This document shows positions 48,384 to 56,704 of a DNA stretch of 64,000 bases, piece by piece; the first letter of the stretch is position 1, and every line of letters begins with the position of its first letter. Below the pieces are notes generated by a model that searched no databases, was not told the DNA's origin, and saw nothing but the letters and a program-made list of their open reading frames with translations. The position numbers were made by a program, and so were the translations under genes. The stretch is from contig NZ_JAJGQH010000014.1 in NCBI RefSeq assembly GCF_020783655.1, forward strand, positions 106,439 to 170,438, read 5' to 3'. This DNA is from Xanthomonas melonis. Lineage in GTDB: Bacteria > Pseudomonadota > Gammaproteobacteria > Xanthomonadales > Xanthomonadaceae.

Positions 48384-49283
48384 ATGCCCCGCCCCAGACT
48401 CACGCTGCGCCAGCTCAGTTACTTCGTGGCCCTGGCCGAGACCGGCAGTTTCACCCGTGCGGCCGAGCAGATGGGAGTATCGCAGCCGTCGTTGTCGCAG
48501 CAGATCCGCGGGCTGGAAGCCATCATCGGCACGGCGCTGTTCGAACGCGGCGTGCCTGCCATCCTGACCCCGCTGGGCCGCGACCTGCGCGACCGCGCGC
48601 GCAGCATCCTGCTCGATGTCGCCGATCTGGAGGAGCTGCGCGCGAGCTCGGCCGATCCCTTGCTCGGCACCATCCGGCTCGGCGTCTCGCCGACGCTGGG
48701 CGCGTACCTGATGCCCAGCCTGGTGGCGCGCCTGCACCGCGAGCACCCTGCCCTGCGCGTGCATGTGCGCGAAGGCCTGCCGACCGTGCTCGCCAACGAC
48801 CTGGCCAATGGCGTGCACGATCTGGTGCTGGCGCAGCTACCGGTTGCCGGGCGCAATCTGCACAGCGAACGGCTATTCCGCGAGCCCTTGCACGTGACCA
48901 TGGCCGCCGATCATCCGTTGCGCAGCAAACGCCATATCACCCCGGCCGACCTGCGCGGCGCCAACCTGCTGACGCTGATGCCGGAATACCGCCTGGCCGA
49001 ACAGATCGGCGCGATCGCGGTGGATGTCGGCGCGAACGTCCTGCGCGATTACGAAGGAACCAGTCTGGATGCGATCCGACAGATGGCCGGCATGGGCATG
49101 GGGCTGGCCTTGTTGCCGGACCTGTACGTGCGCCAGGAAATCCGCGAGGGCGACGATGTGGTGGTACGTCCCATCAAGGGAGGGCGCTATTACAGGGAAA
49201 TCGGCCTGCTCTGGCGACAGGGCGCCGGCCGCGCGCCCGCGTTCGGCCTGATCGCCGACTTGCTGCGTGCGGCGGCTGCATAG
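48384..49283 (+). CDS. LysR-family transcriptional regulator
   Basis: 299 residues. HTH at 8-65 (SYFVALAETGSFTRAAEQMG, then VSQPSLSQQIRGLE) and a periplasmic-binding-like effector domain (TIRLGVSPTLGAYLMPSL, GMGLALLPDLYV). The sequence looks OxyR-like but contains no cysteine at all, so it cannot be a disulfide-based peroxide sensor. It lies between an intact ABC transporter and the degenerate export locus, all on the plus strand; either could be its target. A 21-base inverted repeat begins at its stop codon. Confidence 0.9.
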   Translation: MPRPRLTLRQLSYFVALAETGSFTRAAEQMGVSQPSLSQQIRGLEAIIGTALFERGVPAILTPLGRDLRDRARSILLDVADLEELRASSADPLLGTIRLGVSPTLGAYLMPSLVARLHREHPALRVHVREGLPTVLANDLANGVHDLVLAQLPVAGRNLHSERLFREPLHVTMAADHPLRSKRHITPADLRGANLLTLMPEYRLAEQIGAIAVDVGANVLRDYEGTSLDAIRQMAGMGMGLALLPDLYVRQEIREGDDVVVRPIKGGRYYREIGLLWRQGAGRAPAFGLIADLLRAAAA

Positions 49284-49297
49284 GAAAATCCTATGCA
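49277..49297. promoter_or_regulatory. 21-bp inverted repeat upstream of the degenerate ABC locus
   Basis: TGCATAGGA-AAA-TCCTATGCA, perfect 9-bp arms, spans the stop codon of the LysR gene and lies 75 bases before the ATG at 49372. It has no following T-run, so an operator is more likely than a terminator. The bound factor is unknown; the LysR protein is a candidate. Confidence 0.65.
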
Positions 49298-49371
49298 ATG
49301 GATAAGCGGTTCGGCCTTGTCCTGATGCCGCAACTCGTCAATGCTTGTTTGAAATCAACAGTGGAAGGTAC

Positions 49372-51060
49372 ATGGCGGCAAAGCAGATCGGATGGCGGCA
49401 GGCAGCGGGCTGGCTGGCGGAAATCGTCGGGCCGGACATGCCGTATGTGCGCCTGACCCTGGTGTACGGCGTCGCAATCAGCCTGCTGTCGCTGGCCACC
49501 CCCATTTCGGTGCAATTGCTGATCAACAGCGTCGCCAACATCGCCTTGCCCACCCCGCTATGGACGCTGTCGGGCCTGTTGCTGGGCCTGTTGCTGCTGG
49601 TGGCGGGTCTGAGTGCAATGCGGGTGTGGGTCATGGCGCTGTTCGAGCGCCGGCTGTTCGCGCGAGTGGTGGCGGAGATCACGGTACGGGCGGTACATGC
49701 CCAGAACCCGTTCTTCGCCGATCAGAACCGCAACGACATGTTCAACCGCTACTTCGATCTGGTGGTGGTGCAGAAGGCCGTGCCCAGCCTGGCGATCGCT
49801 GCCTTCACCATCGTGCTGCAGTCGGCGGTGGGCCTGATCGTCACCAGTTTCTATCATCCGTTCTTCCTGGCCTTCAATGCGCTGCTGCTGCTGGTCATCT
49901 TCTCGATCTGGATGATCTGGTCGCGCGGTTCCATCCGCACCGCAGTCGAGTTGAGCCATGCCAAGCACAATGCCGCGCACTGGCTCGAGAGCGTCGGCGG
50001 CTCGAACGGCTTCTACAAGTCCAGCCGCCACCTCAACTTCGCGATGGACCGCTCCGAAGCGGTGACTGCCGCCTACGTCGAACGCCACCGCCGCCATTTC
50101 CGCTACACCTTCACCCAGACCCTGGCCTTCCTGCTGACCTATGCGGTGGCCAGTGCAGCACTGCTGGCCCTGGGCGGCAGCCTGATCCTGCGCGGAGAGT
50201 TGTCGATCGGCCAATTGGTCGCCGCCGAGCTGATCCTGAGCGCGGTGTTCTATGGCATTGCTCAACTCGGCGCCTATCTCGATACGTTCTACGACCTGGT
50301 CGCCAGCGCCGAGGAATTGTCGCTGCTGTACGCCATTCCGCAGGAGCGCGCGGTGGCGGTGCCCGGCAAGACCCCTAACAACAGCGCAGTGCGGCTGGAT
50401 GGGGTGGTGATCGAAGGTGCGCGCTTCGATTTCGCGCTGGAAGCCGGTGAGCAATTGGTCACCTTGGCGTCCGGCGGCGCCGAGCGCCTGCTGGCGATGG
50501 TGCTCAAGCGCCACGCGGTCCCGGAGCGCGGGCTGGTGATGGTGGGCGGCGCGGACATGGCGACCTTCGACATGTATCTGCTGCGTTCGGAAGTGACGGT
50601 GCTCGATCGCCCCAGCATCGTGGAAGTCACCATCCGCGAGTACCTGTCGATGGCATCGCCGGACGTCAGTTCCGAGGCCATGCTCGAAGCGATCGATGCG
50701 GTGGGACTGCGGGCACGCATCGCCGCGCTTCCACAGGGCCTGGATACGCGCCTGGCCGCTTCGGGCTACCCGCTGTGGATCGGCGATGTGATGGGACTCA
50801 AGCTGGCCAATGCCTTGCTGGTACGGCCACGGGTACTGATGCTGTCGCAGTTGTTCGACCTCATTCCCACCGAACACCTGACCGCCGCGCTGCGCCGGCT
50901 CAAGGACGCCGGAACCACGGTGTTGCTCTGCACCGGCCGCCCGGAAGACATCACGCTGGATGGCTGGTTCCGCCTGGCACCCGGACACCAGCAACGCTAC
51001 GCCACGCGGGCCGAACTGATCGCATCCGCGCAGGAGGCAGGCAATGCCGTACGCCGCTGA
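49372..51060 (+). CDS. ABC-exporter-fold protein with fully degenerate ATPase domain (pseudo-ABC)
   Basis: 562 residues. The membrane part (about 20-310) has helices such as LVYGVAISLLSLATPISVQL and LSGLLLGLLLLVAGL, like type I secretion ABC proteins. The C-terminal domain (about 345-540) keeps ABC layout, but motifs are lost: Walker A is LASGGAER (365-372), Q-loop Gln is Asp412, signature is LWIGD (468-472), Walker B is VLMLSQ (488-493), switch His is replaced near Cys520. ATP hydrolysis is not expected. GGAAGG precedes the ATG. The frame is intact and overlaps the HlyD gene by 17 bases, so it is not an obvious pseudogene. Confidence 0.87.
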   Translation: MAAKQIGWRQAAGWLAEIVGPDMPYVRLTLVYGVAISLLSLATPISVQLLINSVANIALPTPLWTLSGLLLGLLLLVAGLSAMRVWVMALFERRLFARVVAEITVRAVHAQNPFFADQNRNDMFNRYFDLVVVQKAVPSLAIAAFTIVLQSAVGLIVTSFYHPFFLAFNALLLLVIFSIWMIWSRGSIRTAVELSHAKHNAAHWLESVGGSNGFYKSSRHLNFAMDRSEAVTAAYVERHRRHFRYTFTQTLAFLLTYAVASAALLALGGSLILRGELSIGQLVAAELILSAVFYGIAQLGAYLDTFYDLVASAEELSLLYAIPQERAVAVPGKTPNNSAVRLDGVVIEGARFDFALEAGEQLVTLASGGAERLLAMVLKRHAVPERGLVMVGGADMATFDMYLLRSEVTVLDRPSIVEVTIREYLSMASPDVSSEAMLEAIDAVGLRARIAALPQGLDTRLAASGYPLWIGDVMGLKLANALLVRPRVLMLSQLFDLIPTEHLTAALRRLKDAGTTVLLCTGRPEDITLDGWFRLAPGHQQRYATRAELIASAQEAGNAVRR

Positions 51061-52129
51061 CCGCGTCATGCACTTCCCCACGCTGGCGGCCATGCGCCCG
51101 CCCAGCATCGCCAAGGCGCTGGCGTGGATGCTGCTGATCGGCATCGTCCTCTGCGGCGCCATCCTGGCGCTGGTTCCCTGGGTGCAGACCGCCAGCGGCA
51201 AGGGCCAGGTGGTGGCGCTGGATCCCGACGATCGCCAACAGCAGGTCACCGCCTTCGTTCCTGGCCGGGTCGAGCGTTGGTACGTCCACGATGGCCAGCA
51301 CGTCTCCAAGGGCGATCCGATCGCCCGGGTGGGCGATCTGGATCCGGACCTGCTCACCCGGCTCGCCAGCGAACGTGCGCAGGTGCAGGCCGAGATCACG
51401 GCCATCCAGCAATCGCGTGCGGTCGCCAGCATCGACGTGGAACGCAGCCGGCAATTGCTCGCCGAAGGCCTGGCCGGCCGTCGCGACTACGAGTTGACTC
51501 AGATCAAGGTTGCCGAGGCCGATGCCAAGCTGGCGGAGTCGCGCGCCAAGCTCACCCGCATCGACATCCAGTTGAATCGCCAGTCCGCCCAGCTGGTGCG
51601 CGCGCCTCGCGACGGTCGCGTGCAACAACTCAACGCTGCCAGCGGCAGCGCGATGGTCTCGCCAGGCACGGTGTTGGCGGTGATCGCCCCCGAACGCGTG
51701 GAACGCGCGGTCGAACTGTACATCGATGGCCGCGACGTACCGCTGATCCGTCCGGGCCGCCCGGTGCGGCTGGAATTCGAAGGCTGGCCGGCGATCCAGT
51801 TCAGCGGCTGGCCTTCGGTGGCGCACGGAATGTTCGACGGCCGCGTGCGCGCCATCGATCCCAACGCCGCCCCCGATGGCGTGTTCCGCATCCTGGTGGA
51901 ACCGGCACCCGGCAAACCGGCATGGCCGGCCCAGGAATTCGCCCGCCAGGGCGGAAAGGTGCGCGGCTGGGTGCAGGGCGAGACGGTGAAGGTGGGCTAC
52001 GAACTGTGGCGCCAGCTCAACAACTTCCCGCTGGAGTTCGGCCAGCGCCCCGCAGCGTCGATGCAGGAAGATGGCAAGGCCAAAGCCGCCGCCGGCAAGG
52101 CCGAAGACGACGCGACGGGCAAGAAATGA
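51044..52129 (+). CDS. HlyD-family membrane fusion (periplasmic adaptor) protein
   Basis: 361 residues. One N-terminal membrane anchor (ALAWMLLIGIVLCGAILALV), split lipoyl/barrel-sandwich halves (VPGRVERWYVHDGQHVSKGD; QLVRAPRDGRVQQLNAASG) around a short coiled-coil hairpin (about 110-180), then a beta-barrel domain (GRPVRLEFEGWPAIQF). The end is Lys/Ala-rich. It bridges inner-membrane partner and TolC-type channel. Overlaps the pseudo-ABC gene by 17 bases and the TolC gene by four. Confidence 0.9.
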   Translation: MPYAADRVMHFPTLAAMRPPSIAKALAWMLLIGIVLCGAILALVPWVQTASGKGQVVALDPDDRQQQVTAFVPGRVERWYVHDGQHVSKGDPIARVGDLDPDLLTRLASERAQVQAEITAIQQSRAVASIDVERSRQLLAEGLAGRRDYELTQIKVAEADAKLAESRAKLTRIDIQLNRQSAQLVRAPRDGRVQQLNAASGSAMVSPGTVLAVIAPERVERAVELYIDGRDVPLIRPGRPVRLEFEGWPAIQFSGWPSVAHGMFDGRVRAIDPNAAPDGVFRILVEPAPGKPAWPAQEFARQGGKVRGWVQGETVKVGYELWRQLNNFPLEFGQRPAASMQEDGKAKAAAGKAEDDATGKK

Positions 52130-53529
52130 TGCAGCGTCTTGCCGTCCTGTTGATCGCACTCTGCTCCGGTGCGGCGTTCGCCCAGTCCGCGCCGCTCACC
52201 CTGGACGAAGTGCTGCAGTCCTCGGCGCGTTCGGCGCCGCAGATCGTCGAAGCGCTGGCAAAGGTTCGCCAGGCCGAGGGCAAGGGCATCTCGGCCGATG
52301 GTGCCTTCGATACCGTGTTCGACATCGAAGGTCGCTCGCGCGAGGCCGGCTATTACGACGGCAGCACGATCGAAAGCGGCGTCAAACGGCCGTTCGAGAG
52401 CAACGGCGGCTATTACTACGGCGGCTACCGCTCCTCGCGTGGCGATTTCCCGATTTACGAAGACAAGTCCTACACCGACCGCGGTGGCGAGGTGAAAGTC
52501 GGCGCGCTGTATGCGCTGCTGCGCGATCGCGTGGTGGACGAACGCCGCACCCGTCGCAGCGTGGCCAGTGCCGACATCAACGTGGCCCAGTACGAAGCCG
52601 AGATGGTGGCCATCGGCGTCCAGCGCCGCGCCATCGATGCCTACCAGAGCTGGGTGGCGGCCGGCCTGAAGCTACGCGCCTACAGGGACCTGCTGGAGCT
52701 GGCCGAGCGCCGCCGCAACGCGATCTCCCGGCAGGTGACGCTGGGAGCCCGGCCGACCATCCTGTTGACCGAGAACGACCAGAACCTGGTGCGCCGCCGC
52801 GCACTGGTGGTGCGCTCGGAGCAGGAGTTCGCCAGTGCGGCCAACAGCTTGTCGCTGTATCTGCGCGACGACGCCGGCATGCCGCTGATCGTCACCGCCG
52901 AGCGCCTGCCGGCCGATACGTCGGCCCTGGAGGGGCTGGCCGGAGCCAGCAAGATCACCGCACCGGTGGAACGTCCCGATTACCGCGCCGTGCTGACGCG
53001 CATCGATCAGGCCACCGCGCGGCTGATGCTGGCGCAGAACGACCTGAAACCGCGCCTGGATGTCAGCGTCGAGGTCAGCAAGGACCTGGGCCCGCCCGGG
53101 CTGGGTGGCCCGAACCGTTCGCCGACCGATGCCATCATCGGCTTCCGTTTCAGCGTGCCGTTGGAGAACCGGGCTGCCAAAGGCCGCGTCGCCGAAGCGC
53201 GCGCCGAGATCGAGGCGCTCGACCAGCGCAGCCGCTTCCTGCGCGACCAGATCTCGGTGGAGGTGGAGTCGGTGGTCATCTCGCTCACGGCGGCCGAGCG
53301 GCTGGCCAGGATCGCCGACGAAGAACGCAGCCTGGCGGACCGCTTGGCCGATGCCGAGCGGCGGCGCTTCGAGCTGGGGTCGGGCGATTTCTTCCTGGTC
53401 AACCAGCGCGAGGAAACCGCTAACGATGCCCGCGTGCGCCTGATCGATGCGCAGGCCCGTATCGCCTCGGCGCGTGCAGAGCTGGCAGCGGCGACCGCAG
53501 ACCGCGACGCGTTACGGCTGAGCCGCTGA
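52126..53529 (+). CDS. TolC-family outer-membrane channel protein
   Basis: 467 residues with signal peptide (RLAVLLIALCSGAAFAQS). Two TolC-type repeats with long helices: LTLDEVLQSSARSAPQIVEA at the start, and RVAEARAEIEALDQRSRFL to the C-terminus. A Gly/Tyr-rich insert (NGGYYYGGYRSSRGDFPIYED, about 87-110) sits in the first repeat, where the family forms an outer-membrane strand region. ATG 52126 overlaps the HlyD stop; ATG 52129 is equally possible. Channel of the three-gene export locus. Confidence 0.88.
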   Translation: MMQRLAVLLIALCSGAAFAQSAPLTLDEVLQSSARSAPQIVEALAKVRQAEGKGISADGAFDTVFDIEGRSREAGYYDGSTIESGVKRPFESNGGYYYGGYRSSRGDFPIYEDKSYTDRGGEVKVGALYALLRDRVVDERRTRRSVASADINVAQYEAEMVAIGVQRRAIDAYQSWVAAGLKLRAYRDLLELAERRRNAISRQVTLGARPTILLTENDQNLVRRRALVVRSEQEFASAANSLSLYLRDDAGMPLIVTAERLPADTSALEGLAGASKITAPVERPDYRAVLTRIDQATARLMLAQNDLKPRLDVSVEVSKDLGPPGLGGPNRSPTDAIIGFRFSVPLENRAAKGRVAEARAEIEALDQRSRFLRDQISVEVESVVISLTAAERLARIADEERSLADRLADAERRRFELGSGDFFLVNQREETANDARVRLIDAQARIASARAELAAATADRDALRLSR

Positions 53530-53843
53530 AACAGCCGCGCGAACGCCACCTCCCTGCCATGCCGTACGCCCATGCCGTGTCGCCCGGGCCGCTGCGCACA
53601 GTGCAGCAACCGGCTTGCACATGGCAGTCATCGCGTGGCCGGCGGCAGTACACCGGGCTCGGTGGCTGAACGCCCAGCCTTGTAGGCCTCGGCAGATCGT
53701 GGACAGGCCTTGCGAACTCGACCGATCGGTACCGCCGATGACGCCTAGATAACAGCTGCCTGCGCATGCTCGGGGCGCCGGTCCGGTACCGGCAGTGCGA
53801 TCAGACGATCCGCACGGCAACCCTGGCTCTTTCGGAGGTGCTT
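53530..53843. other. Spacer after the export locus
   Basis: About 310 bases, with no convincing terminator and no recognised gene. The last 25 bases hold a strong ribosome binding site for the next small gene. Confidence 0.45.
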
Positions 53844-54038
53844 ATGTCTTTCCGGCAGTTTCCCGCCATCGGCGCCGATGGCGAACCCTACGTCATCATC
53901 GAATTCCGCGATGAACACCCGTCCGGCTCCGCCACACAGGCTGCGCCGCGCTACGAGCTCCCCGACGGCCGCCATCTACAACGCCAAGGCCAGCGCTTCG
54001 TCACCGAAGGAGGCGAACTGCAGCTCTCGACGCCCTGA
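53844..54038 (+). CDS. 64-residue conserved-looking hypothetical protein
   Basis: Small soluble protein (MSFRQFPAIGADGEPYVIIE...). A perfect GGAGG stands seven bases before the ATG. Composition fits a real gene (strand-like YVIIEF, PRYELPDGRHLQRQGQRFVT). The ELPDG-H...G-RF-T pattern looks like a short beta-rich fold. I do not recognise the family. Confidence 0.7.
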   Translation: MSFRQFPAIGADGEPYVIIEFRDEHPSGSATQAAPRYELPDGRHLQRQGQRFVTEGGELQLSTP

Positions 54039-54102
54039 CGACTGCCTGGTCATTTTTTGATCACTGCGGCCGAGTTCCTTGTCCGACAACGGCTGGCGGA
54101 AG

Positions 54103-54111
54103 TTATCCACA
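54103..54111 (+). promoter_or_regulatory. Consensus DnaA box
   Basis: TTATCCACA, exact consensus, in a 283-base intergenic region 11 bases before a perfect inverted repeat. A single box may be chance or a regulatory DnaA site. Confidence 0.4.
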
Positions 54112-54121
54112 TGCTTGTGCA

Positions 54122-54152
54122 GATTTCATCCACACCCGGTGTGGATGAAATC
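54122..54152. repeat. 31-bp perfect inverted repeat
   Basis: GATTTCATCCACACC, one central C, then GGTGTGGATGAAATC. It lies between the convergent 64-residue protein and prephenate dehydrogenase genes. No T-run flanks it, but as RNA it would form a 15-pair stem, so it could act as a bidirectional terminator or a binding site. Confidence 0.75.
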
Positions 54153-54321
54153 CGCGGCCGCGCTCCGGCTGCGCGGCGGTCTGCACTTGCACATGCATGC
54201 CTGCTGCTACACGCCGGCTGGCTTGCTCTTCCAGGCCAGCGACGCCAGCGGCAGCAGATTCTTACGGAACGGTCGGTCCGCTGGCTCGCGCGCCGGTGCC
54301 CGGTGCCACGCTCGCGTCAGC

Positions 54322-55449
54322 TCACACAGTACGGTCCGAACGCTCCAGCACCCGCCCGATCCCGCTGTCGTCGATCTCGATGGCGGCCCGGGACAGCGCC
54401 TGCCGATCGCTGTCCGGCTCGAATCCGATCCGGAAATGCAGCTCGCCCAGCGGCGTGCGCGAGGAATGGATGGAAGACAGATTCACCCCATGGCGTTCGA
54501 AGACATGCAGCAATGCGCGCAGCGAGCCGGGCTCATCCTGCGGCAGGTACACGCTCAAGGTCAGCGGCTCGGTGAGATCGGCCAGCAGGTAGCCGACGCG
54601 CTCATAGGTGTAGTTGCCTGCGGCCAGCGCGTCCTGCTGCAAGGCCTGTGCGTTGTCGTGCAGGAAGTGACGGCGGAACTGCGCACGCGCCGCGTCGTCG
54701 CCTTGCGCAACCAGGGCACGCAGCTGCTGCATCTGCGACAACAACCGATCGAGCATCTCGCCGGCGTACGGATTGCCGAACTGGATATCCTCGTAGATCG
54801 CCGGATTGAGCGAAAGGATGCGCGCAATGACTGCCGTGTCCAATTCGAACGAGGCCGAGCGGTAGGGCATCAGCGCCTGCAGGTCGCCCAGCAACGGAGC
54901 GTAGTCGCGCAGGGTACCGGCCTGCGCCAGGTGGGTGGCGTGCACCATCGCCTGCACCAGCGCCATCACCCTGTCGTGGTGTTCGGGCGTGGTGTGGACG
55001 CACTGCGCCTGCAAGGCCGTGCACAACGTGCGCACCCACCCCGACCAATGCTGCAGGCGTGCCTCGCAGACCACCATCACCCGACCCTTCAAGGTCGGCG
55101 ATTTGGGCGGCGCGGTCATCGGATGCAAACCGACCACCTCGGCCGACGAGGCCAGCATCGCCGCCACCGGCGCCTGCTTGATCGAGGTGACGTCCATCCA
55201 CAACTGCGACGCCGCACGGTCACCGGCCAGCGCGACATAGCGTCGTATCACTTCCGCAGTGTGGCGGATCGGCGCCGAGAAGATCAGCACATCCGCCTGC
55301 TGCGCCAGCGTGAGCTCGTCCATGCTCCCGACGTCGGCCGGGTCGAAGCCGATCACCTGCAACTGCAGACGCGTGCGCAGGAACTGCGCCAGCCATCGCC
55401 CATAGGCGCCGGCACTGCCGACGATCCCGACCACCGGCTGAGCGATCAT
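54322..55449 (-). CDS. tyrA: Prephenate dehydrogenase with C-terminal ACT domain
   Basis: 375 residues. NAD-binding start VVGIVGSAGAYGRWLAQFL, catalytic-region GLHPMTAPP near 110 and helical dimerisation domain, then an ACT domain (about 295-365, SVYLPQDEPGSLRALLHVFERHGVNLSSIHS). It oxidatively decarboxylates prephenate to 4-hydroxyphenylpyruvate in tyrosine synthesis; the ACT domain suggests amino-acid feedback. The glycine loop is GSAGAYG rather than GxGxxG, and HPMTAPP replaces the common HPMFGP, so substrate preference is not certain. Overlaps pdxY by four bases. Confidence 0.87.
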   Translation of the reverse strand: MIAQPVVGIVGSAGAYGRWLAQFLRTRLQLQVIGFDPADVGSMDELTLAQQADVLIFSAPIRHTAEVIRRYVALAGDRAASQLWMDVTSIKQAPVAAMLASSAEVVGLHPMTAPPKSPTLKGRVMVVCEARLQHWSGWVRTLCTALQAQCVHTTPEHHDRVMALVQAMVHATHLAQAGTLRDYAPLLGDLQALMPYRSASFELDTAVIARILSLNPAIYEDIQFGNPYAGEMLDRLLSQMQQLRALVAQGDDAARAQFRRHFLHDNAQALQQDALAAGNYTYERVGYLLADLTEPLTLSVYLPQDEPGSLRALLHVFERHGVNLSSIHSSRTPLGELHFRIGFEPDSDRQALSRAAIEIDDSGIGRVLERSDRTV

Positions 55450-56354
55450 GCCAGCCGCTCGACCGCGAAGCGCGACGCGGCGGCAAGCGTTGCCGGCGCG
55501 GCCGCCAACACATCGAACTCCTCGACACCTGCTGCCAGCGTGGCCTCCAGCGCAGCATGCACGCCGCCGAGCGCGTGGCCCACCGCCTGCTCGAACGGCA
55601 CATCGCGCAACAGAAACCCGATCAGCAAGGCCATCAGCACATCGCCGGTGCCGGCCACGTCAACCGGCAGATGCGGGCTGGACCAGCGATACACCGCGGT
55701 GTCGCTGACCGCCAGCGTCACCAGCTCGCCCGCACCGCCGGCGACGCTATGCGCCAGGACCCACTGCGGGCCACGCGCCAGCAGCGCGCGTGCGGCCACG
55801 ATGGCATCGTCCTGTTGCAGGCTCGGCAGGCCGGTCAAGCGCTCCAGTTCGAAGGCGTTGGGCGTCACCAGCCAGGCATGCGGCAGCAGGCGCTCGGCGA
55901 ACACGCGCTCCAGGCCCGGTTCGACGTAGGGGCCGGTGTGCGTGTCGCCGATCACCGGATCCAGGCAATAACGCAGTTGTGGCGTCTGCGGCAGGGTCTG
56001 CTCCAGCCAGTCGGCGAAGGCCTCGCCGTTGGCCAGGCTGCCGAAGTAACCGGACACCAGCATGCGCGCACGCTGCGGCAGGCCGCGCTCGCTGGCGCCG
56101 AGCAACAGGTCGGCCAGCCAGTCGGCAGGCAGGATGCGGCCACGCAAGGTGGCATAGAACGGCGCGTTGCTCAGCAAGGTGGTGGGGACTTCGGCAACCC
56201 GCAGGCCCAATGCACGCAGTGGCGGCACGGCCGCGCTGTTGCCGGCATGGCCATAGACCAGTTGCGATTGCACCGAAATCACATCGACCGGCGCAGGACC
56301 ATCCGGGCGCTGGCGGCGTCCGTGGACCAGATGACTATCGGGGGCATTGTTCAT
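55446..56354 (-). CDS. pdxY: Pyridoxal kinase
   Basis: 302 residues of the ribokinase-like vitamin B6 kinases. SVQSQLVYGHAGNSAAVPPL, VSGYFGSLANGEAF, CLDPVIGDTHTG, LVTPNAFELERLTG and catalytic DVAGTGDVLMALL are all present. It phosphorylates pyridoxal to PLP for salvage. The N-terminus is about 20 residues longer than usual, with no internal Met to shorten it. The ATG is weakly supported by a ribosome binding site. Coupled to the downstream tyrA gene; the N-terminal extension may be spurious if a non-ATG start is used. Confidence 0.92.
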   Translation of the reverse strand: MNNAPDSHLVHGRRQRPDGPAPVDVISVQSQLVYGHAGNSAAVPPLRALGLRVAEVPTTLLSNAPFYATLRGRILPADWLADLLLGASERGLPQRARMLVSGYFGSLANGEAFADWLEQTLPQTPQLRYCLDPVIGDTHTGPYVEPGLERVFAERLLPHAWLVTPNAFELERLTGLPSLQQDDAIVAARALLARGPQWVLAHSVAGGAGELVTLAVSDTAVYRWSSPHLPVDVAGTGDVLMALLIGFLLRDVPFEQAVGHALGGVHAALEATLAAGVEEFDVLAAAPATLAAASRFAVERLA

Positions 56355-56704
56355 CGCAGCATCTTACGCCAGCGCCACGGCGTGCCCGCATTCGATCGAT
56401 GCGACCGGCACCCGCTCGCCCCTACGTACATCGCGGCCAGGCCGGTCTTCGCTGGACCGGTCCGTGCGCTGGCAGCAACCGATATCGCCTCCGATCTGCG
56501 GGAACTCCTGCCGCAAGAACGCAGATGCCGGCCCCTGGGCCGGCATCCGTCTGGAGAACCTCGCTCCAATCGTGCAACTTTCCGGGCATTCGGGAGCCGA
56601 CATCCGCTCCCGCGCATCCCGGATCGCCACGACGGCGCACCATCCCGGCGGGCCCGGCCATGCCGCCCTTGCGATTGCCCGATCCCGACTCCCGATTCCC
56701 TGCC
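56355..56704. other. Spacer with a strong hairpin between dnaJ and pdxY
   Basis: About 350 bases. A perfect inverted repeat GATGCCGGCCC-CT-GGGCCGGCATC (56524-56547) could end dnaJ transcription or be a repeat element; there is no T-run. A degenerate GATCCCGACTCCCGATTCCC copy lies at 56681-56700, next to the dnaJ stop. Confidence 0.55.

Noticed and set aside
48384..49283. LysR regulator as OxyR
   Set aside because: General similarity only; the protein has no cysteine, so OxyR chemistry is impossible.
49372..51060. Degenerate ABC gene as an ordinary pseudogene
   Set aside because: 562 codons without a stop or frameshift, a ribosome binding site and overlaps with functional-looking HlyD and TolC genes argue against simple decay.
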